From Lineus longissimus (Eukaryota; Nemertea; Pilidiophora; Heteronemertea; Lineidae): 64,000 nucleotides of DNA. A program made the translations under genes and the position numbers. Within the stretch, counting starts at the first letter, position 1. Each line of letters begins with the position of its first letter. Below are positions 35,901 through 47,783 of the stretch, piece by piece. The notes under the pieces were generated by a model, which was not told the DNA's origin, did no database searches, and worked only from the letters and a program-made list of their open reading frames with translations. The stretch is taken from assembly GCF_910592395.1 (NCBI RefSeq), contig NC_088319.1, positions 13,642,001 through 13,706,000 of the forward strand. Direction: 5' to 3'.

Positions 35901-38900
35901 TAGATTTCCTACTCTGAAAGAAATGTCAGTTTGTATCCATGAAATCCGATATGCGTATTACAAAATTTAATCTCAAAATGTCAAGTTTTCAATTTTTACC
36001 TAGGCCTTTCACCAAAGTTTGCTTTCGGTTCTATGATATCTGTATATTGCCTCGCCAAATGAAAAAAAAGAAAATTCTACAACTTATGTATACAAAGCTT
36101 TGTTTCTTTTGAAGGTTGTTCTTTGTCCCTTAAGATTTCGTTTGTGATGCCTTGCTATATGTTCAAATCGACATCTGATCCCAAACTGAAGGTCCATGGG
36201 CTATGCTATGTAGCATTATTTCAATTCGCAAAAGTTTAGTGTCTTGGATTGAAGTGAAAAGTTGGTTTTAATAAGGTCATCTACTGGTATCATGAGTGAA
36301 GTTTAAATCCTGAAAAAAAAATTCCCACATCTTCTTCTGGGAGTATTTTAGATACCATAAAAAGTTGATCGATGAGGCGTATAGCTGACGACAACACACA
36401 GTAATAAATGTCTGAGAGATTTATGTCGCAGATATCTATTAAATCATTTATTGAGAGAAAAAGAAACGTTTTGCTTTTTTAACGGCAGTGCCGGGAATAG
36501 TCGATTAGCTGAGACATTTCTGCGTCTTTCTCGCAGACTATCGTGGTGCCCATGCCTGTGGTCTTGCATAAAGGATGACTTTGCTTAATTATCCTTTTAA
36601 ATGATTACCCGTAAGATTTAAAAACATCCCACCTCATTAACCCTGTTCAAGAAACATGAATATCTTTATTGCCCCCTTATGGGAAGCCCTGGTAGTATTT
36701 TAGAAATTCGACCTTTCAGGGAAAAGTCGGACTTTTGTCGGAAAAATCAGGAAAATGTCAGAGAAACCGTTAAGAAGTCGGAAAACGCCTCCTACTATCT
36801 AGTGCCCGTGACCCGTGGGCTCCTAAGCTCTCACCAAGCTCATTAGACTTTGGGGTGTCCATAAAACTGCTCGGCAGCGCCAAGATCTGGAGCGTCGTTG
36901 CGCATGCGATGTGCCCTATGTTGCCCTCTGTGTTGCTATAAGTGGAAATCATGCGCATGTCGAGGTGGAAACTTTGTTGGCGCAAATGAACTCTTTTGAA
37001 GTAATCAATTAAATAGCTTGTGTTTCCCCTGTCTGGGATAAAAGAAGAACTGACAAATTGGAGTATTTTGAGAAAACAGTGCGCAAACCAAAAGTGACGC
37101 AAAAATAATGATACAATCAGTTGGGACAATCCTTCATAAGATTGTTGTTGATGTTGATGATGTCACAACGAAGACAAACACATATTGACAATAATTTGAG
37201 AAGCCATAAAATTATCCACCAGACTCAAAATAAAGAGAAATGCGGCCGATAACAAGATGTTTGTATGGTTTATGTGATCCAATAAACATGAAAAACATGG
37301 TTAAACCAGTCTGGTTGAACTGATTGGGTGAAAACATGCGCGAGGAATAAATGTATTATGAGCGTATGTGCTTTGACAAACTACTGTCGATTTGTCATTG
37401 TGGCTTGCGAATCGGCCGATGCAGGAAAATTAGATACATCGTCAACTGAAGTGGAAATGTGTTGTGTCGAATCTCTTCGCATTTTGTGATTCATCGAAAC
37501 GTGAGGATAGTGACAGAGCCTGATCACAGCTTGGAGTATCTATAAAACCACGCACTTTGCTTAAATCAGGGAGAACGCATTGTATTACAATGAGCGATTT
37601 TACAAGCGAAGAAACCTGTCATAGCAACGATCCAACCCTTTCTTGTAGTGCCGACCAATCCTGAAATGAAGTAGTACAAAAACTATCACATTTCGGGCAA
37701 CTTATAACACGACAAAGGTCTTATTTTCGGCCAAGAGTCTATCCTAAAAAGCCGCTGCTGACAACAGAAGCAACCCTTCCATTGCGCTTCTCTTCCGATA
37801 GATAAGATTACAAAGCAAGTTTGTGATAATTGACCAGCACTCGTGAGCGCAGACTGATTCGTTTAGCGGGTCCCTTGGAACACTAACAATAATTCTGTCG
37901 CAATAAATACACAAAGTGCTTTATCATATCAATGCTAAGGAAGCCAATATTTCATCATAACAATACTATATTATATTCGTCTTTATAAGGGCAAGACAAT
38001 AAAACAGTAGCACAAGAGGCGATTAGTGTTGAGACTGGAGCGGTTATTGGTTTTTATTGGTATAACGACCCTTTTTGCTATCCTTATATGTCTGAGATTA
38101 GAAGATTGCTTCTTTTCTTCAGCACGACACGTAAAGAGATTGTCTTCTTCGAAAAGGGAGCTTCTTATCTGAAGCTGAGTGTTAACAATCAGAGAGAGAG
38201 AGAGATAGAACTAATCATAAGTGGCGGTACAAATGTGGAAAATGTCGCTCAAAGAAATCAGCCAGGTTACTTGAACCTGTTTGATAACAATAATAATCAC
38301 CACTGGATGTACGTAACCGTGACCAGCTTCCTTAATAGAGAGGTTCGATGCATTTCTGAGTTCGAGTCTGACTCACTTAGAGACTGAATTACAGTCATAT
38401 AGTGATTTTCGACTTAACTTAATTGAAGAACATTATCGAATCGATGAACCAACCTTAACATGGGCAGATATACCAGTAATAAGTCGTTTTTCAAGTCTTG
38501 GAATACGATTTCATTATCATTGGCGACTTTGCCTGCACGTTTCCAATTAGTATACTCGGATATTCCTATTGAAGTAAATGTCGTGGTTGATTGTTTACCA
38601 AATTGGTTCAATGGAAAATGTCTTGAGATGATTGCAAATCCGTCTCAATTCATGAGTCGGACCCAGACTCGGAAATCAATCTTAACCTCACAACTTTTCC
38701 AATCCCCGGCCCGTCTGACTTTTTCTTCAGTGTTCCAAATAACTTTTTTCACGAAAATATTACGATCAACTGTATGGGAGAATTCTGAAAAACCATACCG
38801 ATAAGTAAACACTCATCATTGTAAATACGATATTGAATTCTACCAAGAATATTTGTACGCGGCTCTATAACTTTCATAACAATGCCAATGAAATATGATA

Positions 38901-41434
38901 GGTCATCCCAAAGTGTCAGCTGGGGCGGAAACTGCAAATATAAGTCGATGCGGAGATAACAAAAACCTGAAAAACCGTAATAAATAAATCCTGAAGTCAA
39001 TAAACCCGAAATATAGCAATGCGTTGCCAGTTTTTTCTGGAGGGCATTATTTTAGTGCACTCGTATTCATTTTCAGCATTATTTTTCCAGTTTAGATTGT
39101 ATTCTGGTCGATCAAATGCACTGTTTGGCTTGGGTGGCTTTTATGTGGATCCAGAGCGGTTGCCCAGCTATTTGTCATCATAGCTTTTATCGCTTGATTA
39201 ATGAACTATTTGCAGTTTCAAGTGTAGTGCTCCTGATGAGGCGATCGGTAACACTACACTATCGCAAACGACCACAATTCGAGAAAAAATACGGCGATGA
39301 TTAAACGCGCGGCCATGGCAAACAATCCCGAGTACCCCATCGTTAGGGTTGTATTTATGGAAGTAGGGTGCAGGTAATGGGTGTAGGGTCAACTGCCACC
39401 CCAGGCAATACATCTAAAAAACGTCATTACGTTATATTTTGACCCTTACCTCTCTTTAAACGAAGCCCGCTCGTACCTCGGGCTAAATTCCCAAACTTTC
39501 TGGAGTCTTATCAAACGGTCTTTTTAGGCCAAATCTTGAGAGCACCGACACAACAAAAAGCTTGAATCGGCAAAGTGGATTACGGCCTTACATCATGCAC
39601 CAAAGAAGAATGGCCGGCATTGATGATGTCTTCGACGTGGAATGTATCAAGACACATGGGGTGATATATCGAAGGTGACGTGTATTATTACATTGCCAAA
39701 TCAAGTGTTATTTTCTGTCATGTCTGATGTATTAAATTGCATTGGAGGAGAATGGACTGGGTGAGGGCGCTGCAATGGGTGTGAATTGCGCTGGACAGAT
39801 CATAATTTACCCATTTTTTGCATCGCTATCCCGAAGAAAAAGGTCACCATATTCCGGTGGTGCTTAAAGTCAGTGCAAAAATTACCGATATGATGAAGTG
39901 ATATTGCCATATGCATTGTCTTCAATGCTTAGGTAACTGCGAAAGTTGTCAAAACATCAAAGTGAGCTGCCGTTTGCTCCATCTTCGTTGATTAGGTTAC
40001 TGTAAAATTGTCGAAACTTTGAAGGTGCATGTCAGTATCAGGCATTTCTCCAAGTGGGTCTTATTAAGCTCCAAGTATAACGATTTCAAGGTTTTTCGTC
40101 TTTCAGAGTAAAAAGCAGTTAAAGAAGATGACTTGGTTTCATTTCTTTTAACGTAAAAAATCGAGAGGTCTTGACTGCTGATTTTTCTAAGCCATTCCAT
40201 ACTTCTGAGCGGCCAATATGTCAGGCTTTCTTACCGATAATACGCTGAGCTGAACAAGGCTGGCGGAAATTGCACACAAGCGAATCACCTGCATTAGCTC
40301 GATGCGGAAGATGTGTCCGGAATAATTCGTGACAGAAAGAATGTTACCAACTGATTAGGCACGTCAAAGTTGCAGTTTGATGTATGGTTGATTACTGCAA
40401 GCATACCTCATCAATAATCAAGTAACGGTGGACTACCTTAGCTGGCCTTATCCATTTCCTTAATTTGTTGCATGACGTTCTGGATCTAGAGTGCCGGCTG
40501 GAAAACATTTACAGCAAGGTGGGGCTTGCCGTACATCTTTGTTCGTCGATTCCCGCCGACGATTTTGCTTTGAGTGCGCACAGTTGTCCATTGAAGGTCT
40601 TTCATCCAATGAATTTCTTCAAATGTCTGATACCATCTCAAAACTACTGTATTTGCAGGTGAATATCATATTCCGCATTGCTTGCCGTAGAAGGAAAACT
40701 ATAAAAGGTAAGATTGAATAAAGCATCTGCAAAAAGCGTTTAAAAATCCGTGCAAGCTCTGTTCTACATGCATTGTTAATGAGAACGCATGAGTATAGGC
40801 CGTGGTATTTGAACCAGTCGCTATTGGCAACTTTTCCTTCATCAATTCAAAACACCAGTCAAGTTGGAAACACCTGTTATACTGCGTCAGGTTTAAACAT
40901 CTCTCGGGCTGTTCGCGTGTAATCGTGTTGATTTTGTTAACGTCACCTTCCTATTTCTCAATGTCATTTTTGGTGAAGATGCTGGTCCATTCCGTGCTTG
41001 CCCTGTTGGAAGGGGCAAAACACAGAATTAAGGTGCGATATTCGTATAAATGTTTTGTATGTACACTTGACTTCGTACATCAGTGAATGCAAAGAAATTG
41101 ATTATTCCGAGAACCGATGACGCAGTTTTGAATGCCGATGCTATTTGGAAGAAGTGTTCTGCCCTCTACCATAAGGACGTGTTAATAAGCTTATAGAAAA
41201 CAAAAACATTATCGCGGAGACCAGCCATTAGTGTGACCGGATGATGTTAAACATGTCGTCGTTCCCGGTTCCGGCGGCAAATGAAATAACAAGTGACCTC
41301 CTTGCATGGGGTACGAATAATGACGACGATATAATTATGGTGTTGTAAATGGCTTCGCAGTAGGAGATACGTCCTTTAATATCAGATTATCGTAGTAACT
41401 GGAGGAAAAGCAGTGCGAAAGAAGTGTTTTCTCT
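35901..41434. other. no supportable gene; possible decayed coding at 38.4-39.0 kb
   Basis: About 5.5 kb. At 36,711-36,780 a loose GTCGGAAAA/GTCAGAAAA-type repetition occurs. At 38,193-38,206 there is a short GA run inside a 99-codon plus-strand frame (38,088-38,387). On the minus strand, 39,000-38,749 and 38,611-38,414 give two protein-like frames in different phases, and the stretch between them also reads openly for a while, which could be a decayed coding region. I cannot name a family. Confidence 0.4.
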
Positions 41435-41605
41435 ACGATGGTTGGGAAAGGACATCACGTGATTTGTTTTTAACATGGCATTTTTTTTCTAGGAAATATC
41501 TCGATTGAGCGATCGAGATAATAACCCAAACGATCGAGATATTTCCTGAAAAAAAAAGTTTCATGTGGAAAAAAAATCATGTGATGTCCTTTCCCAGCCA
41601 CCGTA
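41435..41605. mobile_element. foldback MITE with 7-bp target duplication
   Basis: A 171-bp element that is almost entirely an inverted repeat. The left arm reads ACGATGGTTGGGAAAGGACA, then TCACGTGATTT and TAGGAAATATCTCGAT. The right arm, reverse-complemented, reads ACGGTGGCTGGGAAAGGACA, then TCACATGATTT and CAGGAAATATCTCGAT. The spacer is about 35 bases (41,509-41,543) and itself contains GATCGAGAT motifs. The sequence TTTCTCT directly precedes the left arm (41,428-41,434) and follows the right arm (41,606-41,612), a plausible target-site duplication of 7 (perhaps 8) bases. That size suits hAT- or P-like transposition, but the termini match neither signature clearly. Confidence 0.75.
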
Positions 41606-41612
41606 TTTCTCT

Positions 41613-43631
41613 CATATTGACAACTCATTTCTTTAGATGAACCAAATAATCAAAAGCGTTGTTTCTGTGCTGTTGACATTAAGTGCCCCATACGAGAGAT
41701 TCATGTTGCAGCGACATGCTGTCATTTGTATTTCTTGCCAAAATAGCTCCTTTGCGGTTGTAATCGCAGATTCCTGAGACAATAGTCGGCAATCGCAGCG
41801 ACATGTGCGATCCATATCAAACCTATCGAAAACTAGTATAACTGCTGACGAGAGATAATTTGTCGCACATCGTAGCCATTGTTATTGAAGGTCGCAGCAA
41901 CCGAAATTGCTCATTTGCCCGGCGCTTTACCTCGACTACTCAACCAGTATCAGTGACCTGCAATAGCCCCTTATGTCCCAAAGTTACATTGCATAATTTC
42001 ACAGTATCTGCATGATGTCTTTCCATCTCAGCACACTTTAATCATGTGCACTTTATTTACACGGCCAACAGTAAGCTGCGGGGTATGTATTAATATCCGG
42101 CCAATGAGGTTATGAGTTACTATTTTTTCTGCAGACTAAACTTTATGAGACGAACTACTTTTGCTTTTTCACCAATGTAAATGCACCATTTATTGGTAAA
42201 GCGAATGTATCAGTTTGCTTATTGGTCAATCTTTATCAAGTAAAGAATTATTCTTTGTCAAGTATCGATATTGATTTACAGTCTATAGCTCATGGTACAT
42301 TCGAAGTCTGTTTGTCAGAGAATAACAAACTTTAGCTTCTATAAACATACGTCGCACACTATATCGTGTGGGTCGCAAAAAACGAAGGCACTGCGAATAG
42401 AATTATATAAGTACGGTGGCTGTAGTTGAGATGATTTCATTTCAGCAATTTAAACATGAAATACAAATGCTTTACTCCAATGACACTACTCAATTAAAAA
42501 CCGAATTTCGAGTGACATCAACGGCGATAAAAAAATGCCGTGTACTTACACATACAGTACCCAACTGGCTTGTAGTTTGCTTTTTAAACATTAAAACTTT
42601 CGACTTTACCGGATGGATGTTCAAGTGAGTTGTCGGGCTCGCGGCTGTTGATCTCGCCCTGACTGAGCCAGTTTCCCGGCGAACAGTGACGGACGTTCGT
42701 AGTTTGACAGGTTCAACTCTAAAGAAGAGATGACAGTAACTGAAAAGGTTATCGACTTCCTTCTGAGTGTTAAAAAAACTAGCCTAATGTACAAATTGCT
42801 ATTCATTGGATGCAGTGAGCTGTCCATCCATGCATACAGTTAGACTGCATTATTGATTTGGGCAGAGATTGAAGATCGCAACTGGGTTTGTCTTATTAAC
42901 CATATCGTGATCCAAAGACAGAACATTTTTTGTCGAATCATTTTTTTCGGTACCATGGAATCATTTTATGTGCATCATCCGGGAGAATCAGTTCTTCCGA
43001 CTGACCGAGAATGCAATCTTAATCCTGTATATTCAAGGCAGGCCTCCTAACTTACTTTTTCGTAGCTGAGTGTATGCTGTAGTACAATCGTTGTTCCTAT
43101 CAATATTCTTAAATGTATTTTACGGCGGAATTAGATCTATCAACTGCACGCATAGTCTAAGTTTTGTTCCTGAGTGTTGATGTACATTTCATACCATATT
43201 GAGTGTCAAACATATACGTATACAAAACTTATTTTTTATACAGATAGAGTCGAGAGTTGTGATTTAATGATATAGTTGACCACGATGTGATATTTAACAC
43301 CTTCAACGTGTTTAGAATACTCATAATGGGTGTCCGGCTCGTTACATGATCGAATCGTTTGTTGAGTATGTAACATTAGCAGTAATTGTTCAACGTTCGG
43401 GAATATCAGATGCCATAATCCTTGAAATGCAATTTTCTGATTTCCCAACCATATCTACATGAACCAGAGCACGGGCAAGTGGCTTTGATAGTCTATCTAC
43501 AGCAGCATTCATTATACATGTACGTATGAACATAATTCTCAAAATTCTACTTCATAAGCAGAGGAGCCTGATATTTTAAAGAAACTAGATAAACGAATTT
43601 TTCAGGCTTTTAATTAACCAGAAAGTTTTGA
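41613..43631. other. no gene seen upstream of the receptor
   Basis: Two kilobases without a recognisable gene. I saw no convincing TATA element or CpG-rich promoter in the last kilobase before the receptor. The promoter, or a 5' non-coding exon, may lie farther away. Confidence 0.5.
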
Positions 43632-43705
43632 GAGCAAGTTTTTCCGATTTCTGGCATATGTAGGGCCATCACTTGGAATTGTCAAAACCATCGGAAAAAC
43701 TGCTC
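43632..43705. repeat. imperfect inverted repeat 90 bp before the receptor ATG
   Basis: GAGCAAGTTTTTCCGAT (43,632-43,648) and ATCGGAAAAACTGCTC (43,690-43,705) pair over 16 bases with one bulged A, around a 41-base loop. If transcription starts upstream, this would form a stem in the receptor's 5' untranslated region. It could alternatively be a small decayed MITE, although no target duplication is visible. Confidence 0.5.
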
Positions 43706-43793
43706 AGCACCCAGTTGCAACGTAAGATAACCCGGCGACAACCTGAAAAAGGAACTTCAGAGACAATTAGGTAGGCGTTGATAAAATCTAGAG

Positions 43794-44804
43794 ATGGAGA
43801 TTGGAAATGCAAGTACTGCAGTGACAGTGCTTTCTACCTCTGAAAAATCAGCGTCGACTGGTGATGGTTCACTGAAGAACACTGTGGATATTGTTGTCTT
43901 TATTCTAACCGTTCCAGTCCCACCGGTTCTCGTGTTCGTCGGTCTGTTTGGAAACTTCTTCAGCTTTCTCTTGATGAGCCAAAAGAAATACGCGAAGAGT
44001 ACGACTTGTTTTTACATGCGTTGCATGGCAGTCTTCGATTGCTTTTACATCCACGGAAGGATGTTTTTGCGTTACCTCCTGGTAATTGCTCCTCATCTTT
44101 TCGAAACCTCGCAAGTGAAAGATCCATTCTGCCACTACTATTTGGCTAGCCTTACTGCTGGTTACTTTCTCTCCCCCTGGACCCTAGTTTTTATGGTATT
44201 TGATCGGTTCATTGCTGTGAATTGGCCACTGAAGGTCGCCATGCTCTGTACAATGCGCAGGGCAAGGATCACGGCGTTGGTCATCTTCGTATTCGGCGTA
44301 AGTTTTAGCCTTCTTCAACTCAAAACAACTTGGCAGGCAAGATACAAACATTGGTTGTGTCCTTACACTTTTAACCATCCAATGGATCAACTATATTCAA
44401 CAATAGAGGGAGTTATTTTCACGTACATCCCAATGGCCGCCATAATTTTCTTCAATCTGGGAATTCTAGTGGCCTTGTACAGAAGGAAACGAAACCAATC
44501 GCTGAGCAAGACGATTGTTACTTCTAACGAATCATCCATTACTCTGGCCACTCTTTTAGTGACTGCTGCATTCATCGTATTTCAAATACCAGATGAGGTC
44601 AATTCAACCTATTGGTCGGAGTGGAAAGGACCGGTAACAGCAAACACCTTCCATTTAAAGCGACTCGCTCTGAACCTCGTCATCCTTGCAGAAAGCATGA
44701 ACTTCTGCCTGAATTCTTACTTTTATATTTTGCCATGCGCACGATTACGAAAGGAGATGTTCTTTATCATTCGCTTGTGTAAATTAAGCCTCGGTCAAAG
44801 GTAA
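43794..44804 (+). CDS. class A (rhodopsin-like) G-protein-coupled receptor, intronless
   Basis: A 336-residue frame with seven hydrophobic segments at about residues 33-61, 72-99, 113-138, 158-176, 200-229, 248-267 and 288-313. Recognisable marks are GN in TM1 (N54), an aspartate in TM2 (D82), the TM3/ECL2 cysteine pair (C113, C189), DRF for DRY at 137-139, a TM5 proline (P213) and F260 in TM6. A basic helix 8 (about 314-325) follows TM7. The N-terminus has an NAS glycosylation site (N5) and no signal peptide. It should sit in the plasma membrane and couple an extracellular, probably peptide, ligand to G proteins; no ligand can be assigned. Unusual points: CWxP reads FQIP, NPxxY reads NSYFY, TM4 has no tryptophan, and the tail is short. 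The ATG has G at -3 and +4. Coding in a single exon and divergent motifs are typical of expanded invertebrate receptor sets. Confidence 0.93.
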   Translation: MEIGNASTAVTVLSTSEKSASTGDGSLKNTVDIVVFILTVPVPPVLVFVGLFGNFFSFLLMSQKKYAKSTTCFYMRCMAVFDCFYIHGRMFLRYLLVIAPHLFETSQVKDPFCHYYLASLTAGYFLSPWTLVFMVFDRFIAVNWPLKVAMLCTMRRARITALVIFVFGVSFSLLQLKTTWQARYKHWLCPYTFNHPMDQLYSTIEGVIFTYIPMAAIIFFNLGILVALYRRKRNQSLSKTIVTSNESSITLATLLVTAAFIVFQIPDEVNSTYWSEWKGPVTANTFHLKRLALNLVILAESMNFCLNSYFYILPCARLRKEMFFIIRLCKLSLGQR

Positions 44805-45037
44805 AAGCAGTTATTTTGCCGAGCATTGCCTCACCAGAAAAACTCCTCAATCTACAGAAAAACATGAATATCACTTTGCCAGATATTGGAGTGGTAGTTC
44901 CAAGCATTAGTCACACCACACCTATTTTTTCGAGGACTCAGTAGCACACATACAACAAGAACCAGTGCAACCGTTTACTAGGTATTGTGCAACACCTTTT
45001 CCTGCTATGGTGGATATCGTCTTGGTGAGGCAAAGAA

Positions 45038-45043
45038 AATAAA
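45038..45043 (+). terminator. candidate polyadenylation signal of the receptor gene
   Basis: AATAAA lies 234 bases beyond the receptor stop codon. It is the first canonical signal downstream on that strand that I noticed, giving a 3' untranslated region of roughly 250 bases. Confidence 0.5.
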
Positions 45044-47667
45044 GACTTATTTAAGAATACTTAAAACCAAAGTCAGGCGAAGATTTTTCAGAGTATGATA
45101 AGCCAATATTTCTGTTGTTTTTCCTGTGCATGTTGTCCGTCTATTCAGGTAATGTGTAAAATCGTCACAAATGGCGCCAGCATATTACAGAGGAAGATGG
45201 TTTGGGGTTCCAACGTCACTCAACATGCTACAAAGATGGATGCCAATGATTTTTTTGTGTTATGAAAAACGGTGATCAAAGAAACTACGTTAGTGTCGCC
45301 GACGTCCTATTCATCTACGATGCATGACGGGTAATGTTTCAACATGTTCAAATAGAACTTCACTGTGAATATTTGGTGTATCTTTGCTTTATGAAGCAAT
45401 TGTTTTACGCCCTGTCGCCTTTGTTTGGGCTGATTATTGCAGTGAAACAATGCATTATAATGTAATATATAGATTTCCAGCTGCATGTTGCGACATGCTC
45501 TTTAATTGATATAATAACGCGATCTAAAGGGACCCCAATTTGGAACCCCCGTAAATCCACATGGAGGACGAGCAAGATGGAGCACTTCTGATGTCTCTCC
45601 CTATTTGCGCGTCGTTTTAGCTATTAGGTTCGAGTGACGTTCATCCACAAATATATAAAGAACTATGTAAACATTCTTCACTGAGGAGATACATTTTCGT
45701 GATATAAACTCATGTGTGGTGTCTATTTTGTGCCATCTTTACTCGGGAGCCAACAGCTTAACCCGCCACTCTCAGTCTCGTATTCGGGGCCATCAGGATG
45801 ACCCTCCAAAAATCCCTCCTGCCGCTCAGTTGGAAGTGCCTCTCGCGTTACTAGCCCCGTCCCAAAAGGATCCCAACATGACAATAATGCCCATACATTG
45901 GCTCTCCACGTTCAGTGTAATGCAAGGAACGCTTTCGGAGTATGATTTCATCATTGGGAGTAATAAAAAGTGGTTTTTTAACCATGCAACGATGTCACCA
46001 TATTCCAAGATGGTGTCCCATTACAAAACTCTGAATTCCACGGACAATACGCTATTTGGATTTTCGTCGGTGCTGCGATACTTGTCTTGTTTTAGAGCGT
46101 AGATTGACAAATAGGTAACGCACTACGAACGTTTTATCTTTGCTATATGTACACGAATATATAATCTTAACTTGAACTTTGATTGGGGATAGGACTTCTC
46201 GCAAACTTCTTTTTTAGTGGGGGGGGGGGGGGGGGGGCGTCCACCTTATGCATTCCTCAGCCATGTTTTTTAATCAAAATGGCTCGGTAATGCCAAGGCT
46301 GCACGCGGAGCAGTCAGAAGAATGGTGATCAGGAAAACTAAAACATCTAGTATGCAATGTAATGTTAGACTATAACATGACGAATACCAGGCAAAATCCA
46401 CACAGGGCGAAGGGGCAAATACGCATTCGCAGACTTTGAAGTTCAACGAAACGAACTCGTGTTGTTGCCTTTGATCACTCTGAGAGGGGATCGTTGCCGG
46501 TGATGCGCGCACACGAACCCAAAATGCGCTGAAACGAAAAATCGTTTGTGTTCAGGCAGGTTTGTATAAAATAAGGAATGCAGTGAAACGGAAAATTGAC
46601 ACAGTGCTTTCCTACCCTTGAGAGGATGGTGATGGAAGTACATAGACCGTGCTCTGGTGTATTATTCATATCACATCAAGCTGAATGAACAAACATGTGC
46701 ACTTGGATATGATAAACTACATGAATGTAGGGTGTGTTCCGTCAAATAAAGGATGATATGGACCGTAATTTTATGTTATTGATTCTTTCCGTGTCTTTAG
46801 GTTTCAATTCGCTACCTTGAATGACACCTCGCAGGCACTTCTTCTTCACCACACAACCAATTTGTGGTGATCGAGGTGATAACTTGTAGCCTTGAGCATG
46901 ACACTTAACCAAATTTCACCACGGCGGAATTTTCAGTACATCTTCATTTGCACATAAAGAAGCTCTTCGTATCTAGAATATACATATATTCGACTTTTCG
47001 CCAGTCGTTTAATTAACGGAAAGAAGGCAGTGTGATTACTTGTTGTTTTGTCGTTATTCCATACATGACAGAAAGTTTTGAATACATGATAGTCGTAAAA
47101 GCTAACGCCCATCGTTGATAGATCTTCTTCACTACAAGAGTTAGTACAATGACTGAGAGTGGTGAAAACTCAGACTAAACGGAATGCCACTACGTTACAA
47201 ATGGACTGATGTGGTGAGCATTATGGTTTCACAGTAAAGTTATCATAAAGCGACACGGCATCTGTCCTCTGTATCGACACTCGATTGCCAGAGATAGTCT
47301 TATAAGCGCCCGGCAGCATGTCTAGAATAGCACCATACGATATCAAAGACTTTAGTTGTTGTTCCCTGGCAACAAAAGGCTTCAGAAACTAGATAGCGCT
47401 GTTGCGGCGCCAAACAGGCTGGGAACGTTTGTGGAAAGTCTTCTAGGTGCACTCGATCAATACAATGCCTATCTAGTCTTCTTTTTCTACTTCAGCGTTC
47501 GCTCTGCCCTTGGAGGTAATCGTCCTCCGCGCCAATTGCGTTTATTGGCCTTGTGACTATGACTTTGGCCATAGGTAGAGTTCACACATTGCCAAGCTAT
47601 TCAAAGTGGGGTCTTTGCCTTGCACTGCGTGTATGGACACTAGATACAAAGGACCTCGGTTTTAAGT
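45044..47667. other. no gene seen
   Basis: A 128-codon plus-strand frame at 45,716-46,102 has no recognisable motif, and an antisense frame lies within it. Its length is within chance. A G19 run lies at 46,219-46,237. Confidence 0.5.
46219..46237 (+). repeat. poly-G tract (G19)
   Basis: An uninterrupted run of 19 G on the plus strand. It is able to form a G-quadruplex and is prone to length error in sequencing. Confidence 0.9.
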
Positions 47668-47783
47668 CTCATTCGAACGTATTTAAGTTCCTTGATAGCG
47701 ACGCCGGTCATCCAGAAACACAATCCTGTGTTTTCCCCGGGGCCATACTGCTTGGTAGCCGGCAGTGTTAACCACTAAAGCTA
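47668..47783 (-). repeat. possible tRNA-derived SINE fragment
   Basis: On the minus strand TAGCTTTAGTGG (47,783-47,772) fits the Pol III A box and is followed by TTAACACTGCCGGCTACC. A B-box-like CGTTCGAATGAG occurs at 47,679-47,668. The two are about 104 bases apart, so either an insertion separates them or one is fortuitous. It lacks the GTTTCCTC core of the SINE family at 8.2 and 56.3 kb, so it would be a different family. Confidence 0.3.

Noticed and set aside
35870-35904. Firm Helitron assignment for the 2.75-kb element
   Set aside because: The hairpin and the CTAG following copy A fit, but copy B reads CAAG there, the 5' end is not TC, and no Rep/helicase is present. I left the class open.
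42625-42680. tRNA-like TGGCTCAGTCAGG on the minus strand
   Set aside because: Only the A-box half is plausible. There is no B box at a workable distance.
45716-46102. 128-codon plus-strand frame downstream of the receptor
   Set aside because: It has no motif, an overlapping antisense frame and chance length.
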